In this document: piece after piece, positions 1 through 11,432 of the stretch
Layout of the letters: each line of letters starts with the position of its first letter
Position numbering within the stretch: the stretch's first letter is position 1
Assembly (NCBI RefSeq): GCF_032918005.1
Contig: NZ_CP136628.1
Location: 3,829,501 to 3,893,500 of the forward strand
Origin: Bradyrhizobium sp. NDS-1
Lineage (GTDB): Bacteria > Pseudomonadota > Alphaproteobacteria > Rhizobiales > Xanthobacteraceae
Direction of reading: 5' to 3'
Length of the DNA: 64,000 nucleotides
Notes under the pieces: generated by a model
Seen by the model: only the letters and a program-made list of their open reading frames with translations
Database searches by the model: none
What the model was told of the DNA's origin: nothing
Position numbers and translations under genes: made by a program

Positions 1-717
1 GACAGCAAGTTCAGCGGGCGGGCCGGGCTGATCTACAATTTCGACAACGGCATCGCGCCCTATATTTCCTATGCGACGAGCTACAATCCGGTCATCGGTC
101 TCAACGCCAGCAACCAGCTCTTCCTGCCGGAGACCGGGCAGCAGACCGAAATCGGCGTGAAGGTCGCGCCGAAGGGGTTCGACGGCTATTTCACCGCCTC
201 GGTGTTCGACCTGAAGCGGCAGAACGTGGCGACGACCGCCGGTACGCCGATCCTGCTGAACCAGACCGGCGAGGTGACCTCGCGCGGTATCGAGCTCGAA
301 GCGGTGGCCAATGCCACCAAGGAACTCAAGCTGATCGGCGCCTTCACCGCCTATCATCTCTTCAACAGCCGGGATCTCGATCCGTCGTTGGTCGGCAAGG
401 CGCCGACCAATACGCCTCAGCTCCTGGTCTCCGGCTGGGCCGACTACACCTTCAAGGATGGGCCGCTCGAAGGCTTCGGTTTCGGCGGCGGCGTGCGCTA
501 CGTGGGCTCGTCCTGGGCCGACCCGGCCAACACCCTCGAGGTTCCCGCGGTGGTGCTCGGCGATCTCGCGCTTCATTACGAATGGCAGAACTGGCGTACG
601 GCGCTCAACGTGGTCAACCTGACCGACAAGATCTATGTCGCGAGCTGTTCGTTCCCGACCTCCTGCTTCTACGGCGACCGCCGGCGCGTCACCGCCAGCG
701 TCTCCTACAAGTGGTAA
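1..717 (+). CDS. TonB-dependent siderophore receptor, C-terminal part (5' end outside window)
   Basis: The reading frame is open from base 1, so only the last 238 codons of an outer-membrane TonB-dependent receptor are present. The visible part is the end of the beta-barrel: alternating hydrophobic strands, a TSYNP-type strand near residue 25, and the typical close GDRRRVTASVSYKW ending in an aromatic residue, as needed for BAM recognition. The pattern resembles ferric-siderophore (FhuA/FpvA-like) receptors. The plug domain and TonB box lie upstream and cannot be seen. The next gene, a PepSY membrane protein, is a common partner of such receptors and supports an iron-uptake role. The substrate is not determinable. 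Confidence 0.88.
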   Translation, partial: DSKFSGRAGLIYNFDNGIAPYISYATSYNPVIGLNASNQLFLPETGQQTEIGVKVAPKGFDGYFTASVFDLKRQNVATTAGTPILLNQTGEVTSRGIELEAVANATKELKLIGAFTAYHLFNSRDLDPSLVGKAPTNTPQLLVSGWADYTFKDGPLEGFGFGGGVRYVGSSWADPANTLEVPAVVLGDLALHYEWQNWRTALNVVNLTDKIYVASCSFPTSCFYGDRRRVTASVSYKW

Positions 718-739
718 GCGCCGGCGAGGGGAGGGCTTC

Positions 740-2107
740 GTGAAGGCGCGCGCGGTCAGGCTCTGGTCCGTGGTCCACACCTGGACCAGCCTGATCTCGA
801 CCGTCTTCCTGCTGCTGCTCTGCCTCACCGGCCTGCCGCTGGTGTTCCACCACGAGATCGATGAGCTCCTGGGCTATGCCCCCCAGCCCGAAGCTCATGC
901 GAGCGCGGCGCGCGCGAGGCCGCAAGCCATCGCCGACGCCGCGCTCGCCGCCGATCCGGGCCGGGTGATGCAATATATCTCCTGGGACAAGGACGAGCCC
1001 GGGATCGTGATGGCGTTCACCAACAATGCGCCTGACGGGCTTCCCGACAATGCGACGGTGCGGGCCTTCGACGCCGTCTCGGCAAAACTGCTCGGGCCGG
1101 TCGGCGTCGGGCCGATGCTGATCGTCCTCAAGCTGCACACCGACATGTTCGCAGGCCAGGCCGGAAAATTGTTTCTCGGTGCGATGGGGCTGCTATTCGC
1201 CGTCGCCATCGTCTCTGGCGTGGTGCTGTATTGGCCGTTCACCCGCCGCCTGCGCTTTGCCACGATCCGTGATCATGCGTCCCGACGCGTGCGCTGGCTC
1301 GATTGGCACAATCTGATCGGGGTGGCGACGGTGGCCTGGGCGCTGGTGGTCGGACTGACCGGCGTCGTCAACACCTGGGCCGAGCTGATGCTGAACCAGT
1401 GGAAGGCGACCGAACTCGCCAGCATGGTCGCACCCTATGCCGGCAAGCCGCCGCCCGTGCATCTGGCCTCGCTCGATGATGTCGTCTCCCGCGCGAAAGG
1501 GGCGGCCCCCGGCATGGAGATCGCGTTCATTGCTTTTCCGGGCACGCCGTTCACGTCCTCGCATCATTTTGCCGCCTTCATGCGAGGCGACTCGGCGCTG
1601 ACATCGCGGCTGCTCAAGCCAGTCCTGCTGGACGGCGAAAGTGGGGAGGTCGCCGACAGCAGGGCACTGCCGCTCTATCTCCAGGCCCTGCTGATCTCGC
1701 AGCCGCTGCATTTCGGCGATTACGGCGGCATGCCGCTCAAGGTGATCTGGGCCGCACTCGACCTGCTTACCATCGTCGTGATCGGCAGCGGCCTCTATCT
1801 CTGGCTGGCCCGGCGGCGGAAGCGAACGTCCCCCCCGCGCCGACGCATTCGCCGGACGAGCCCCGGTCCCGTCGTGATGCATGGCTGGTCCGATCGCTCG
1901 CGCCTGTGGATACGTGTCTTTGCTGCACCTATCATGCTCGCGGGTGCGACCATCACCGGTCTCCTGGCTGCGCTCCTCTGGGGGACGGCCGGCCAATATG
2001 TCGCCTGGCTGACGGTGGGGGCCCCCGTGCTGGTCATCGCCTGGGTTTGGGTGCGCTGCCGCACTCAAAAAACCGGGCAATTTTCACGGCCGGCACGCGA
2101 TCAGTAG
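740..2107 (+). CDS. PepSY-associated TM helix protein (iron-regulated membrane protein)
   Basis: This is a 455-residue inner-membrane protein of the PepSY_TM family. I chose the GTG at 740, preceded by GAGGGGAGGG at 725-734; the open frame upstream overlaps the receptor. Visible features are a first membrane segment at about residues 15-37 after an HTW motif, the HHEID motif just behind it, further segments around GLLFAVAIVSGVVLYWPF and GVATVAWALVVGLTGVVNTW, one near residue 345, and two more at the C-terminus. Proteins of this family often follow siderophore receptors and are proposed to help release or reduce iron in the periplasm. That role is inferred from family and position. Confidence 0.82.
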   Translation: MKARAVRLWSVVHTWTSLISTVFLLLLCLTGLPLVFHHEIDELLGYAPQPEAHASAARARPQAIADAALAADPGRVMQYISWDKDEPGIVMAFTNNAPDGLPDNATVRAFDAVSAKLLGPVGVGPMLIVLKLHTDMFAGQAGKLFLGAMGLLFAVAIVSGVVLYWPFTRRLRFATIRDHASRRVRWLDWHNLIGVATVAWALVVGLTGVVNTWAELMLNQWKATELASMVAPYAGKPPPVHLASLDDVVSRAKGAAPGMEIAFIAFPGTPFTSSHHFAAFMRGDSALTSRLLKPVLLDGESGEVADSRALPLYLQALLISQPLHFGDYGGMPLKVIWAALDLLTIVVIGSGLYLWLARRRKRTSPPRRRIRRTSPGPVVMHGWSDRSRLWIRVFAAPIMLAGATITGLLAALLWGTAGQYVAWLTVGAPVLVIAWVWVRCRTQKTGQFSRPARDQ

Positions 2108-2281
2108 CTGACGCAGCCTGCGCGCAGCAAATCCGGACGTGCTGCCGGCCCTGCAGTTCTGCAAAACGCGGGCGCCCTTGCTGGGCCCAGCGATCTGCTC
2201 CATACCACCCGCGGGGTGATTCCGGGATTTTCACCGTTCTGGGGGCGGCAAAGGGCCTAAAAAGAGCGTGTCTTGCGCCCA

Positions 2282-2311
2282 TTGGTGCACTGCGCTAAGG
2301 CTCAGAATAAT
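2282..2311 (+). promoter_or_regulatory. Candidate sigma-70 promoter for the nuo operon
   Basis: TTGGTG (2282-2287) and AATAAT (2306-2311) are separated by 18 bp and lie 56 bp before the nuoA start. The -10 box matches five of six consensus bases and the -35 box is weak. The rest of the 259-bp gap between the PepSY gene and nuoA shows no other clear signal. Confidence 0.3.
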
Positions 2312-2366
2312 TCCAAATCGGACGAATCCGTGGCTGTCCCGAGGCTGCGGGAAAAAGGGCTCGCCA

Positions 2367-2732
2367 ATGAGCGGCATTCTGCAGAACTATCTTCCACTCG
2401 TCGTCTTTATAGGGGTAGCGAGCCTGATCGGCCTCGTGCTGCTGATCGCGCCCTTCGTCGTGGCGTTCCAACAGCCGGACCCGGAAAAGCTGTCGGCGTA
2501 TGAGTGCGGTTTCAACGCGTTCGACGACGCGCGCATGAAGTTCGACGTGCGCTTCTACCTGGTCGCCATCCTCTTCATCATCTTCGACCTCGAGGTGGCG
2601 TTCCTGTTTCCCTGGGCGGTGGCGTTCGGCAAGCTTGGCGCGACCGGCTTCTGGTCCATGGTGGTGTTCCTCGCCGTGCTGACGGTCGGGTTCGCCTATG
2701 AATGGAAGAAGGGAGCACTCGAATGGGATTGA
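2367..2732 (+). CDS. nuoA: NADH-quinone oxidoreductase subunit A
   Basis: A 121-residue membrane subunit of complex I and the first gene of the nuo operon. The start at 2367 ([10 protein letters not shown]) gives the family length; the longer open frame upstream is not needed. Three membrane helices are visible, at about residues 9-32, 62-85 and 90-112. The conserved YECGF motif sits at about residues 46-50, and the [10 protein letters not shown] and [10 protein letters not shown] segments follow. It borders the quinone site with NuoH and NuoJ. The reading frame overlaps the start region of nuoB, as is usual in tight nuo operons. Confidence 0.95.
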   Translation: MSGILQNYLPLVVFIGVASLIGLVLLIAPFVVAFQQPDPEKLSAYECGFNAFDDARMKFDVRFYLVAILFIIFDLEVAFLFPWAVAFGKLGATGFWSMVVFLAVLTVGFAYEWKKGALEWD

Positions 2733-3310
2733 ACCCTGCATCGTCCACGGGTCCGGTTCTCGCGCCGGCCCCCAAGGGCATCCTGGATCCGTCGACCGGC
2801 AAGCCGGTCGGCGCCAATGATCCGTTCTTCCTCGAGGTCAATTCCGAGCTGTCCGACAAGGGCTTCTTCGTGGCCGCGACCGACGACCTCATCACCTGGG
2901 CGCGCACCGGCTCCCTGATGTGGATGACCTTCGGTCTCGCCTGCTGCGCGGTCGAGATGATGCAGGTGTCGATGCCGCGCTACGACGTCGAGCGCTTCGG
3001 CTTCGCGCCGCGTGCCTCGCCGCGCCAGTCCGACGTGATGATCGTCGCGGGCACGCTGACCAACAAGATGGCGCCCGCGCTGCGCAAGGTCTACGACCAG
3101 ATGCCGGAGCCGCGCTACGTCATCTCGATGGGCTCCTGCGCCAATGGCGGCGGCTACTATCACTATTCCTACTCGGTCGTGCGCGGCTGCGACCGCATCG
3201 TGCCGATCGACATCTACGTGCCGGGCTGCCCGCCTACGGCGGAAGCGCTGCTCTACGGCGTGCTGCTGCTGCAGAAGAAGATCCGGCGTACCGGCACCAT
3301 CGAACGCTAA
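2723..3310 (+). CDS. nuoB: NADH-quinone oxidoreductase subunit B
   Basis: A 195-residue peripheral subunit carrying the terminal 4Fe-4S cluster N2, which passes electrons to quinone. The start at 2723 is supported by an AAGGGAG ribosome site about eight bases upstream; an ATG at 2702 would add seven residues. Cluster ligands are visible in [22 protein letters not shown] and VPGCPPTAE, the family pattern with tandem cysteines. The N-terminal 30-odd residues are a proline- and glycine-rich extension of the mitochondrial/alphaproteobacterial type. It starts ten bases inside nuoA and is followed 11 bases later by nuoC. Confidence 0.95.
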   Translation: MGLNPASSTGPVLAPAPKGILDPSTGKPVGANDPFFLEVNSELSDKGFFVAATDDLITWARTGSLMWMTFGLACCAVEMMQVSMPRYDVERFGFAPRASPRQSDVMIVAGTLTNKMAPALRKVYDQMPEPRYVISMGSCANGGGYYHYSYSVVRGCDRIVPIDIYVPGCPPTAEALLYGVLLLQKKIRRTGTIER

Positions 3311-3321
3311 GGTTTTACGTC

Positions 3322-3936
3322 ATGGACGACGCCAAGCTCGACGCCCTGGGGCAGACGATCGTTAGCGCGCTTCCGGGCGCCGCCACCGGTCATTCGGTGG
3401 CCTTCAACCAGCTCACGGTCGATGTCGAGGCAAGCAAGATCGTCGAGGTGGTCAAGTACCTCCGCGACGACCCGAACTGCCGCTTCATCAACTTCACCGA
3501 CATCACGGCCGCGGACTATCCGTCGCGCGAAAAGCGCTTCGACGTGATTTATCACTTCCTGTCGCCGACCCTGAACACCCGCATCCGGCTCAAGGCCCAG
3601 GCCGACGAGACCACGCAGGTGCCGTCGCTGATCGATGTGTTCCCCGGCGCCGACTGGTTCGAGCGCGAGGCCTACGATCTCTACGGCGTGTTCTTCGTCG
3701 GCCATCCCGACATGCGCCGCATCCTCACCGACTACGGCTTCGAGGGTCATCCGCTGCGCAAGGATTTCCCGACCACCGGTTTCGTCGAGGTCCGCTACGA
3801 CGATCAGGAGAAGCGGGTGGTGTACGAGCCCGTCCGGCTCAACCAGGAATTCCGCAAGTTCGATTTCCTCTCGCCATGGGAAGGGGCGGACTATCCGGTC
3901 CTTCCGGGAGATGAAAAAGCGGGGCCGAAGGTCTGA
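3322..3936 (+). CDS. nuoC: NADH-quinone oxidoreductase subunit C
   Basis: A 204-residue peripheral-arm subunit corresponding to the mitochondrial 30-kDa protein. The start at 3322 ([11 protein letters not shown]) gives the usual length. Conserved blocks are the [16 protein letters not shown] segment, the [35 protein letters not shown] core and the C-terminal [18 protein letters not shown] motif typical of the family. It is a separate protein here and is not fused to NuoD as in enterobacteria. The gap to nuoD is two bases. Confidence 0.95.
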   Translation: MDDAKLDALGQTIVSALPGAATGHSVAFNQLTVDVEASKIVEVVKYLRDDPNCRFINFTDITAADYPSREKRFDVIYHFLSPTLNTRIRLKAQADETTQVPSLIDVFPGADWFEREAYDLYGVFFVGHPDMRRILTDYGFEGHPLRKDFPTTGFVEVRYDDQEKRVVYEPVRLNQEFRKFDFLSPWEGADYPVLPGDEKAGPKV

Positions 3937-3938
3937 TC

Positions 3939-5135
3939 ATGAACGAGCAACCCGAACAGCTTCGCAATTTCACCATCAACTTCGGGCCGCAGCATCCGGC
4001 GGCGCACGGTGTGCTGCGCCTCGTGCTGGAGCTTGACGGCGAAGTCGTGGCCCGCGTCGACCCGCATATCGGCCTGCTTCACCGCGGCACCGAGAAGCTG
4101 ATCGAGCAGAAGACCTATCTCCAGGCGATCCCGTACTTCGATCGCCTCGACTACGTCGCGCCGATGAACCAGGAGCACGCCTTCTGCCTCGCGGCGGAGA
4201 AGCTGCTCGGCATCGAGGTGCCGCGCCGCGGCCAGTTGATCCGCGTGCTCTATTGCGAGATCGGCCGCATCCTGTCGCACCTGCTCAACGTCACCACGCA
4301 GGCGATGGACGTCGGCGCGCTGACCCCGCCGCTGTGGGGTTTCGAAGAGCGCGAGAAGCTGATGGTGTTCTACGAGCGCGCCTCGGGCAGCCGCATGCAC
4401 GCGGCCTACTTCCGCGTCGGCGGCGTGCATCAGGACCTGCCGCAGAAGCTGGTCGACGACATCGAGGCCTGGTGCGATCCGTTCCTCAAAGTGGTGGACG
4501 ACCTCGACCGGCTCCTCACCGCCAACCGCATCTTCAAGCAGCGCAACGTCGACATCGGCGTGGTGCCGCTGAAGGAAGCGTGGGAGTGGGGCTTCTCGGG
4601 CGTGATGGTGCGCGGCTCGGGCGCGGCCTGGGATCTGCGCAAGTCGCAGCCCTACGAGTGCTACGCCGAGATGGATTTCGACATTCCGATCGGCAAGAAC
4701 GGCGACTGCTACGACCGCTATCTGATCCGCATGGAAGAGATGCGCCAGTCCGTGCGCATCATGAAGCAGTGCATCCAGAAGCTGAACGCGCCTGACGGCA
4801 AGGGCCCCGTCGTCGTCGAAGACAACAAGGTCGCGCCGCCGCGCCGTGGCGAGATGAAGCGCTCGATGGAAGCGCTGATCCACCACTTCAAGCTGTACAC
4901 CGAAGGCGTTCACGTGCCGGCCGGCGAGGTCTACGCCGCGGTCGAGGCGCCCAAGGGCGAGTTCGGCGTCTACCTGATCTCCGACGGCACCAACAAGCCT
5001 TACAAGTGCAAGATCCGCGCGCCGGGCTTTGCGCATCTGCAGGCCATGGACCACATCTGCCGCGGCCATCTGCTGGCCGACGTCTCGGCGATCCTCGGCT
5101 CGCTCGACATCGTGTTCGGAGAGGTCGATCGCTGA
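3939..5135 (+). CDS. nuoD: NADH-quinone oxidoreductase subunit D
   Basis: A 398-residue 49-kDa-type subunit that forms the quinone pocket with NuoB. The N-terminal [15 protein letters not shown] and [14 protein letters not shown] motifs carry the conserved histidines that contact quinone. The family ending DIVFGEVDR is present. Its TGA overlaps the ATG of the following FkbM methyltransferase gene (TGATG at 5133-5137), so translation of the two is probably coupled. Confidence 0.96.
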   Translation: MNEQPEQLRNFTINFGPQHPAAHGVLRLVLELDGEVVARVDPHIGLLHRGTEKLIEQKTYLQAIPYFDRLDYVAPMNQEHAFCLAAEKLLGIEVPRRGQLIRVLYCEIGRILSHLLNVTTQAMDVGALTPPLWGFEEREKLMVFYERASGSRMHAAYFRVGGVHQDLPQKLVDDIEAWCDPFLKVVDDLDRLLTANRIFKQRNVDIGVVPLKEAWEWGFSGVMVRGSGAAWDLRKSQPYECYAEMDFDIPIGKNGDCYDRYLIRMEEMRQSVRIMKQCIQKLNAPDGKGPVVVEDNKVAPPRRGEMKRSMEALIHHFKLYTEGVHVPAGEVYAAVEAPKGEFGVYLISDGTNKPYKCKIRAPGFAHLQAMDHICRGHLLADVSAILGSLDIVFGEVDR

Positions 5136-6100
5136 TGGGGCAGCAGGCGCCAATCCAGTTCGACCGCGCCTCGGGGGCCCTTGAAGGGGCCAACCTGTGG
5201 GAGCGGACGGCTGCCTTGGCGCTGATGACGGGATCCAAGATCTCCTCGCACTTCTCGCATATGGGCTACATCGCCTGCGCCAATCTGCTGCGGAAGACGC
5301 TGCCCGAGCGCAACATCGCGATCAGGCTCAATCCCGACGCCGTGTTCGAATTCCCCTATGGCGACGGCTATTGGAGCAAGCTGCTCAACCGCTCCTATAA
5401 TTACGAGGACGAACTCGAACTCTTGTTCGCCGACTCCATCGACGTCGACTACACCTTGCTCGATTGCGGCGCCAATTACGGCTACTGGTCCGTGCTGGTC
5501 TCGAGCGAGCCGTTCGGTTCGCACAAGGCCATCGCAATCGAGCCGTCGGGGCAGAACTACCCGAAGCTCGCCAACAACGCCCGTGTCAACGGCGGCCGCT
5601 TCGAGACCATGAAATGTGCGATCGGCGCCACCCGCGGCACGGCGCGGCTGTCGGGCACCAAGCACGAAGCCTTCAGCATCGCCGGCGATCCGTCGGCCGG
5701 CGGTGAGGACGTGCCGGTCATCTCGCTCGACAATCTGATCGAGGACGGCAAGGTCGCGGCCACCGGCAAGTACCTGATCAAGCTCGACGTCGAGGGCGTC
5801 GAGATCGAGGCGATCAAGGGCGGCGCCCGGCTGCTCCAGGCCGACAGCGTCATCATGTGCGAGGAGCACGGCAGCGACCGCTCTCATGCGGTGTCGCGCT
5901 TCATCCTCGAGCAGACCCCGCTGAAGCTGATCGTGTTCGATCCGCGCAGCAACCGAATGGAGACCGTGACCGAGCTGTCGATCCTAGACCGCATCAAGGT
6001 CTCGACCCACGTCGGCTACAACGTTTTCGGCACCGCAAGCGCATTTTGGCAGGACAGGATCGAAGCCCTGAATGCGAAAACAGCGCGCCGCATGCAGTGA
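5135..6100 (+). CDS. FkbM family SAM-dependent methyltransferase inside the nuo operon
   Basis: A 321-residue protein starting at the ATG that overlaps the nuoD stop. The class I SAM-binding motif I is clear (YTLLDCGANYGYWSV, about residues 108-122), followed by an acidic end of strand 2 (AIAIEPS) and the FkbM-type KLDVEGVEIEAIKGG block at about residues 215-229, then MCEEHGSD. The N-terminal 100 residues have no clear domain. FkbM enzymes methylate oxygen atoms on sugars, polyketides and other metabolites; nothing here shows the substrate. The position between nuoD and nuoE with overlapping start and no reverse-strand break says it is co-transcribed with complex I. It is not a known complex I subunit; NDUFAF7-like methylation of the NuoD homologue is done by a different family. 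Confidence 0.8.
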   Translation: MGQQAPIQFDRASGALEGANLWERTAALALMTGSKISSHFSHMGYIACANLLRKTLPERNIAIRLNPDAVFEFPYGDGYWSKLLNRSYNYEDELELLFADSIDVDYTLLDCGANYGYWSVLVSSEPFGSHKAIAIEPSGQNYPKLANNARVNGGRFETMKCAIGATRGTARLSGTKHEAFSIAGDPSAGGEDVPVISLDNLIEDGKVAATGKYLIKLDVEGVEIEAIKGGARLLQADSVIMCEEHGSDRSHAVSRFILEQTPLKLIVFDPRSNRMETVTELSILDRIKVSTHVGYNVFGTASAFWQDRIEALNAKTARRMQ

Positions 6101-6112
6101 GAGATTGAAGAG

Positions 6113-6724
6113 ATGTCCGTTCGCCGATTAGCACCGAAGGAAGTCCAGCCCGCGAGCTTCGCGTTCACGGAGGAGAACCTCGCGTTCGCCAAGCAGCAGA
6201 TCGCGAAATATCCGGCCGGCCGCCAGGCCTCCGCCGTGATCGCCATCCTCTGGCGCGCGCAGGAGCAGCACGACGGCTGGGTCTCGGAAGCCGCGATCCG
6301 CGTCATCGCCGACATGCTCGACATGCCCTATATCCGCGTGCTGGAAGTGGCGACCTTCTACACCATGTTCCAGCTCGCGCCCGTGGGCAAGAAAGCCCAC
6401 GTCCAGGTCTGCGGCACCACGCCGTGCCGGCTGCGCGGCGCCGAGGATCTGATCCACGTCTGCGAGCACCGCATCCATCACGAGCCCTTCCATCTCTCCA
6501 AGGACGGCAATTTCAGCTGGGAAGAGGTCGAGTGCCTGGGCGCCTGCGTGAATGCGCCGATGGTGCTGATCGGCAAGGACACCTATGAGGACCTGACCAA
6601 GGAGAGCTTCGGCAAGGTGCTCGACGGTTTCGCTTCGGGCAATCCGCCCAAACCCGGTCCGCAGAACGGCCGCCAGTTCTCGGCGCCGATCACCGGGCCG
6701 ACAACGTTGAAGGAGATCACCTGA
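6113..6724 (+). CDS. nuoE: NADH-quinone oxidoreductase subunit E
   Basis: A 203-residue 24-kDa-type subunit with a thioredoxin-like fold that binds the 2Fe-2S cluster N1a. The ligands are visible in [16 protein letters not shown] and [12 protein letters not shown]. The C-terminal tail after the fold is rich in glycine and proline. The start at 6113 follows the FkbM stop by 12 bases with GAAGAG in front. The stop overlaps the next small gene (TGATG). Confidence 0.95.
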   Translation: MSVRRLAPKEVQPASFAFTEENLAFAKQQIAKYPAGRQASAVIAILWRAQEQHDGWVSEAAIRVIADMLDMPYIRVLEVATFYTMFQLAPVGKKAHVQVCGTTPCRLRGAEDLIHVCEHRIHHEPFHLSKDGNFSWEEVECLGACVNAPMVLIGKDTYEDLTKESFGKVLDGFASGNPPKPGPQNGRQFSAPITGPTTLKEIT

Positions 6725-6924
6725 TGCGTGATCTCATCGCAATGGGAGGGACCGCGGCCGTGAAGAGATGGGGCTTTGTCGCCATGCACGCCGCGATCGC
6801 GGCTGCCTTCATGTTCCTGCTGCAGCGTTTCTTCATGAACGCGTCGCAGGAGACCAGTTTGCTCTGGGCGCTGTTCTTCGCTGTCTGCGCCGCCGGACTT
6901 GCCTACAAGCAGTCCATTCGTTGA
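6724..6924 (+). CDS. Small hypothetical membrane protein between nuoE and nuoF
   Basis: A 66-residue protein whose ATG overlaps the nuoE stop codon, giving translational coupling. Two hydrophobic helices are visible, at about residues 16-36 (GFVAMHAAIAAAFMFLLQRF) and 46-60 (LLWALFFAVCAAGLAYK), with a basic end KQSIR. No cofactor motif is present and I recognise no family. Its location suggests a role in complex I assembly or simply co-expression. It could also be a lineage-specific accessory subunit, but nothing in the sequence proves this. Confidence 0.7.
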   Translation: MRDLIAMGGTAAVKRWGFVAMHAAIAAAFMFLLQRFFMNASQETSLLWALFFAVCAAGLAYKQSIR

Positions 6925-6939
6925 TCGGAAAGCACTGAT

Positions 6940-8265
<1,326 letters not shown>

Positions 8266-8270
8266 GAAGA

Positions 8271-10346
8271 ATGACCAAGCTCATCATCGACGGCAAAGAG
8301 ATCGATGTCCCCGCCGAGTACACGCTGTTGCAGGCGTGCGAAGCGGCCGGCGCCGAGATTCCGCGCTTCTGCTATCACGAGCGGCTGTCGATCGCCGGCA
8401 ATTGCCGGATGTGCCTCGTCGAGGTGAAGGGCGGCCCGAAGCCGGTCGCGAGCTGCGCCTGGGGCGTGCGCGATTGCCGTCCGGGTCCCAAGGGCGAACC
8501 GCCGGAAATCTCGACACGATCGCCGATGGTGAAGAAGGCGCGCGAAGGCGTGATGGAATTCCTTCTGATCAACCATCCCCTGGACTGCCCGATCTGCGAC
8601 CAGGGCGGCGAGTGCGACCTGCAGGACCAGGCGATGGGCTACGGTGTCGACACCAGCCGTTTCGCCGAGAACAAGCGCGCGGTGGAGGACAAATATCTCG
8701 GCGCGCTGGTCAAGACCTCGATGAACCGCTGCATCCAGTGCACGCGCTGTGTCCGCTTCTCGGCGGAAGTGGCGGGCGCCCCTGAGATGGGTGCGACCGG
8801 TCGCGGCGAGGACATGGAGATCACGACCTATCTCGAGCACGCGCTGACGTCTGAATTGCAGGGCAATCTCGTCGACATCTGCCCGGTCGGCGCGTTGACC
8901 TCGAAGCCTTATGCCTTTGCGGCGCGCCCGTGGGAGCTCGGCAAGACCCAGTCGATCGACGTCATGGACGGCGTTGGATCTGCGATCCGCGTCGACACCC
9001 GCGGCCGCGAGGTGATGCGCATTCTGCCGCGCATCAACGAGGCGGTGAACGAGGAGTGGATCTCCGACAAGACCCGCCACGTCGTCGACGGCCTGCGCAC
9101 CCAGCGCCTCGACCGGCCCTATATCCGGGAGGCCGGCAAGCTGCGCGCGGCGAGCTGGAGCGAGGCCTTTGCTGCGATCGCGGCCAAGGCGGCGCGCACC
9201 GACGGCAAGCGCATCGGCGCGATCGCGGGCGATCTCGCCGGCGTCGAGGAGATGTTCGCGCTGAAGGACCTGCTCGCCAAATACGGCTCGGCCAATCTGG
9301 CGGTGCAGGGCGGCGACGCCTTCGATCCCGCGCTCGGCCGCGGCTCCTACATTTTCAACCCGACGCTGGCAGGCGTGGAGCAGGCGGATGCGCTGCTCAT
9401 CATCGGTGCCAATCCGCGGAAGGAGGCGGCCGTGTTCAACGCCCGCATCCGCAAGCGCTGGCGCGCCGGCGGTTTCAAGGTCGGCGTGATCGGCGCCAAG
9501 CCAGATCTGACCTACGACTACGATCACCTCGGTGCGGGCACCGAGACGCTCGGTGAGCTGGCGGCCGGCAGGCACTCCTTCATGGACGTGCTGAAGAACG
9601 CCAAGAACCCCATCATCCTGGTCGGCGGGGGCGCGGCCTCGCGCCACGACGGCGCGGCCGTTCTCGCGGCCGCTGCCAAGCTCGCGCTCGACGTCGGGGC
9701 GGTCAAGGACGGCTGGAACGGCTTTGGCGTGCTGCACGAGACCGCCTCGCGCGTCGGCGCGCTCGATATCGGCTTCTCCGCAACCGGCGGCGGGCTGAAC
9801 GCTGCGCAGATGACCACGTTCGGCACGCTGGACTTGCTGTTCCTGCTCGGCGCCGACGAGATCAACGCGCCTGACGGCACCTTCGTCGTCTATATCGGCA
9901 CCCATGGCGACCGCGGCGCACACCGCGCCGACGTCATCCTGCCTGCGGCGGCCTATACCGAGAAGTCGGCGATCTACGTCAACACCGAAGGCCGCGTGCA
10001 GATGACCGGCCGCGCCGCGTTCCCGCCGGGAGAGGCCCGCGAGGACTGGGCGATCATTCGCGCGCTGTCGGAAGCGCTCGGCAAGAAGCTGGGCTACGAC
10101 TCGCTTGCGGCCCTGCGTCAGGCGGTGTTCAAGGCGGTGCCGCACCTGATCCGTCTCGATCAGATCGAGGCCGGCTCGGCCGACCAGATCAAGAAGCTGG
10201 CAGGGAAGGGCGGCTCGCCGGAAAAGGCGCCGTTCAAGCCGCTGGTCGAGGACTTCTACCTGACCAACCCAATCGCGCGTGCCTCCGCCGTGATGGCGGA
10301 ATGCTCGCGCCTCGCCTCCGGGCATATGCTGACCGCAGCGGAGTGA
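8271..10346 (+). CDS. nuoG: NADH-quinone oxidoreductase subunit G
   Basis: A 691-residue 75-kDa-type iron-sulfur subunit. The N-terminal ferredoxin domain holds cysteines in [18 protein letters not shown]. The HxxxC-type N5 cluster is in [20 protein letters not shown], and the N4 cluster is in [12 protein letters not shown] with a distal [13 protein letters not shown]. The rest is a molybdopterin-oxidoreductase-like domain that no longer binds molybdenum in complex I. The length fits the alphaproteobacterial form, which lacks the extra N7 domain of E. coli. Spacing from nuoF is five bases. Confidence 0.96.
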   Translation: MTKLIIDGKEIDVPAEYTLLQACEAAGAEIPRFCYHERLSIAGNCRMCLVEVKGGPKPVASCAWGVRDCRPGPKGEPPEISTRSPMVKKAREGVMEFLLINHPLDCPICDQGGECDLQDQAMGYGVDTSRFAENKRAVEDKYLGALVKTSMNRCIQCTRCVRFSAEVAGAPEMGATGRGEDMEITTYLEHALTSELQGNLVDICPVGALTSKPYAFAARPWELGKTQSIDVMDGVGSAIRVDTRGREVMRILPRINEAVNEEWISDKTRHVVDGLRTQRLDRPYIREAGKLRAASWSEAFAAIAAKAARTDGKRIGAIAGDLAGVEEMFALKDLLAKYGSANLAVQGGDAFDPALGRGSYIFNPTLAGVEQADALLIIGANPRKEAAVFNARIRKRWRAGGFKVGVIGAKPDLTYDYDHLGAGTETLGELAAGRHSFMDVLKNAKNPIILVGGGAASRHDGAAVLAAAAKLALDVGAVKDGWNGFGVLHETASRVGALDIGFSATGGGLNAAQMTTFGTLDLLFLLGADEINAPDGTFVVYIGTHGDRGAHRADVILPAAAYTEKSAIYVNTEGRVQMTGRAAFPPGEAREDWAIIRALSEALGKKLGYDSLAALRQAVFKAVPHLIRLDQIEAGSADQIKKLAGKGGSPEKAPFKPLVEDFYLTNPIARASAVMAECSRLASGHMLTAAE

Positions 10347-10356
10347 GCGTGATCTG

Positions 10357-11424
10357 ATGGAATTTTTCGAAAGCGCATTCTGGACCGGGTTCCTCTGGCC
10401 GCTGATCATCATGGTCGCGCAGAGCGTCCTCGTGCTCGTCGTCCTCCTGGTCGCGATCGCCTACATCCTGCTCGCCGACCGCAAGATCTGGGCGGCGGTG
10501 CAGATCCGGCGCGGCCCGAACGTGGTCGGCCCCTGGGGGCTGCTGCAATCCTTCGCGGACCTGCTCAAGTTCGTGCTGAAGGAGCCGATCATCCCGGCCG
10601 GCGCCAACAAGGGCGTGTTCCTGCTGGCCCCGCTGGTGTCGTGCGTGCTGGCGCTCGCGGCCTGGGCGGTGATCCCGACCAATCTCGGCTGGGTGATCGC
10701 CGACATCAATGTCGGCGTTCTCTTCATCTTCGCGATCTCGTCGCTGTCGATCTACGGCATCATCATGGCCGGCTGGTCGTCGAACTCGAAATACCCGTTC
10801 CTCGCCGCGCTGCGCTCGGCGGCGCAGATGGTGTCCTATGAAGTCTCGATCGGCTTCGTCATCATCACCGTGCTGCTCTGTGCCGGCACGCTGAATCTCT
10901 CGGCCGTGGTCGAAGCCCAGCACGCGCGCGGCCTTGCCAGCCTGATCGGGCTGCCGCAGCTGACCATCCTGAACTGGTATGTCTGGCCGCTGTTCCCGAT
11001 GTTCGTGGTGTTCTACGTCTCGGCGCTGGCGGAAACCAACCGCCCTCCGTTCGACCTCGTGGAAGCTGAATCCGAGCTCGTCGCCGGCTTCATGGTCGAG
11101 TACGGCTCGACGCCGTACCTCCTGTTCATGCTCGGCGAGTATGTCGCGATCGTCACGATGTGCGCGCTGGCGACGATCCTGTTCCTCGGAGGCTGGCTGC
11201 CGCCGGTCGACCTGCCGCCCTTCAACTGGGTGCCGGGGATCATCTGGTTCTCGCTGAAACTGTTCTTCATGTTCTTCCTGTTCGCGATGGCAAAGGCGAT
11301 CGTGCCGCGCTACCGCTACGATCAACTGATGCGCCTCGGCTGGAAGGTGTTCCTGCCGCTGTCGCTGGTGATGGTGATCGTGGTGGCCGGCGTGCTGCAT
11401 TTCGCCGGCATCGCGCCGAAGTGA
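10357..11424 (+). CDS. nuoH: NADH-quinone oxidoreductase subunit H
   Basis: A 355-residue membrane subunit with eight predicted helices that anchors the peripheral arm and lines the quinone channel. Family motifs are [20 protein letters not shown] after the first helix, [12 protein letters not shown] with its conserved glutamate, and the cytoplasmic loop [20 protein letters not shown] containing the acidic residues of the E-channel. The C-terminus ends in FAGIAPK. It starts 10 bases after nuoG. Confidence 0.96.
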   Translation: MEFFESAFWTGFLWPLIIMVAQSVLVLVVLLVAIAYILLADRKIWAAVQIRRGPNVVGPWGLLQSFADLLKFVLKEPIIPAGANKGVFLLAPLVSCVLALAAWAVIPTNLGWVIADINVGVLFIFAISSLSIYGIIMAGWSSNSKYPFLAALRSAAQMVSYEVSIGFVIITVLLCAGTLNLSAVVEAQHARGLASLIGLPQLTILNWYVWPLFPMFVVFYVSALAETNRPPFDLVEAESELVAGFMVEYGSTPYLLFMLGEYVAIVTMCALATILFLGGWLPPVDLPPFNWVPGIIWFSLKLFFMFFLFAMAKAIVPRYRYDQLMRLGWKVFLPLSLVMVIVVAGVLHFAGIAPK

Positions 11425-11432
11425 GGGCCGTC

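Noticed and set aside
2702..2722. Earlier ATG for nuoB
   Set aside because: The ATG at 2723 has a better spaced AAGGGAG site and matches the family N-terminus; the earlier one adds seven residues encoded within the nuoA end.
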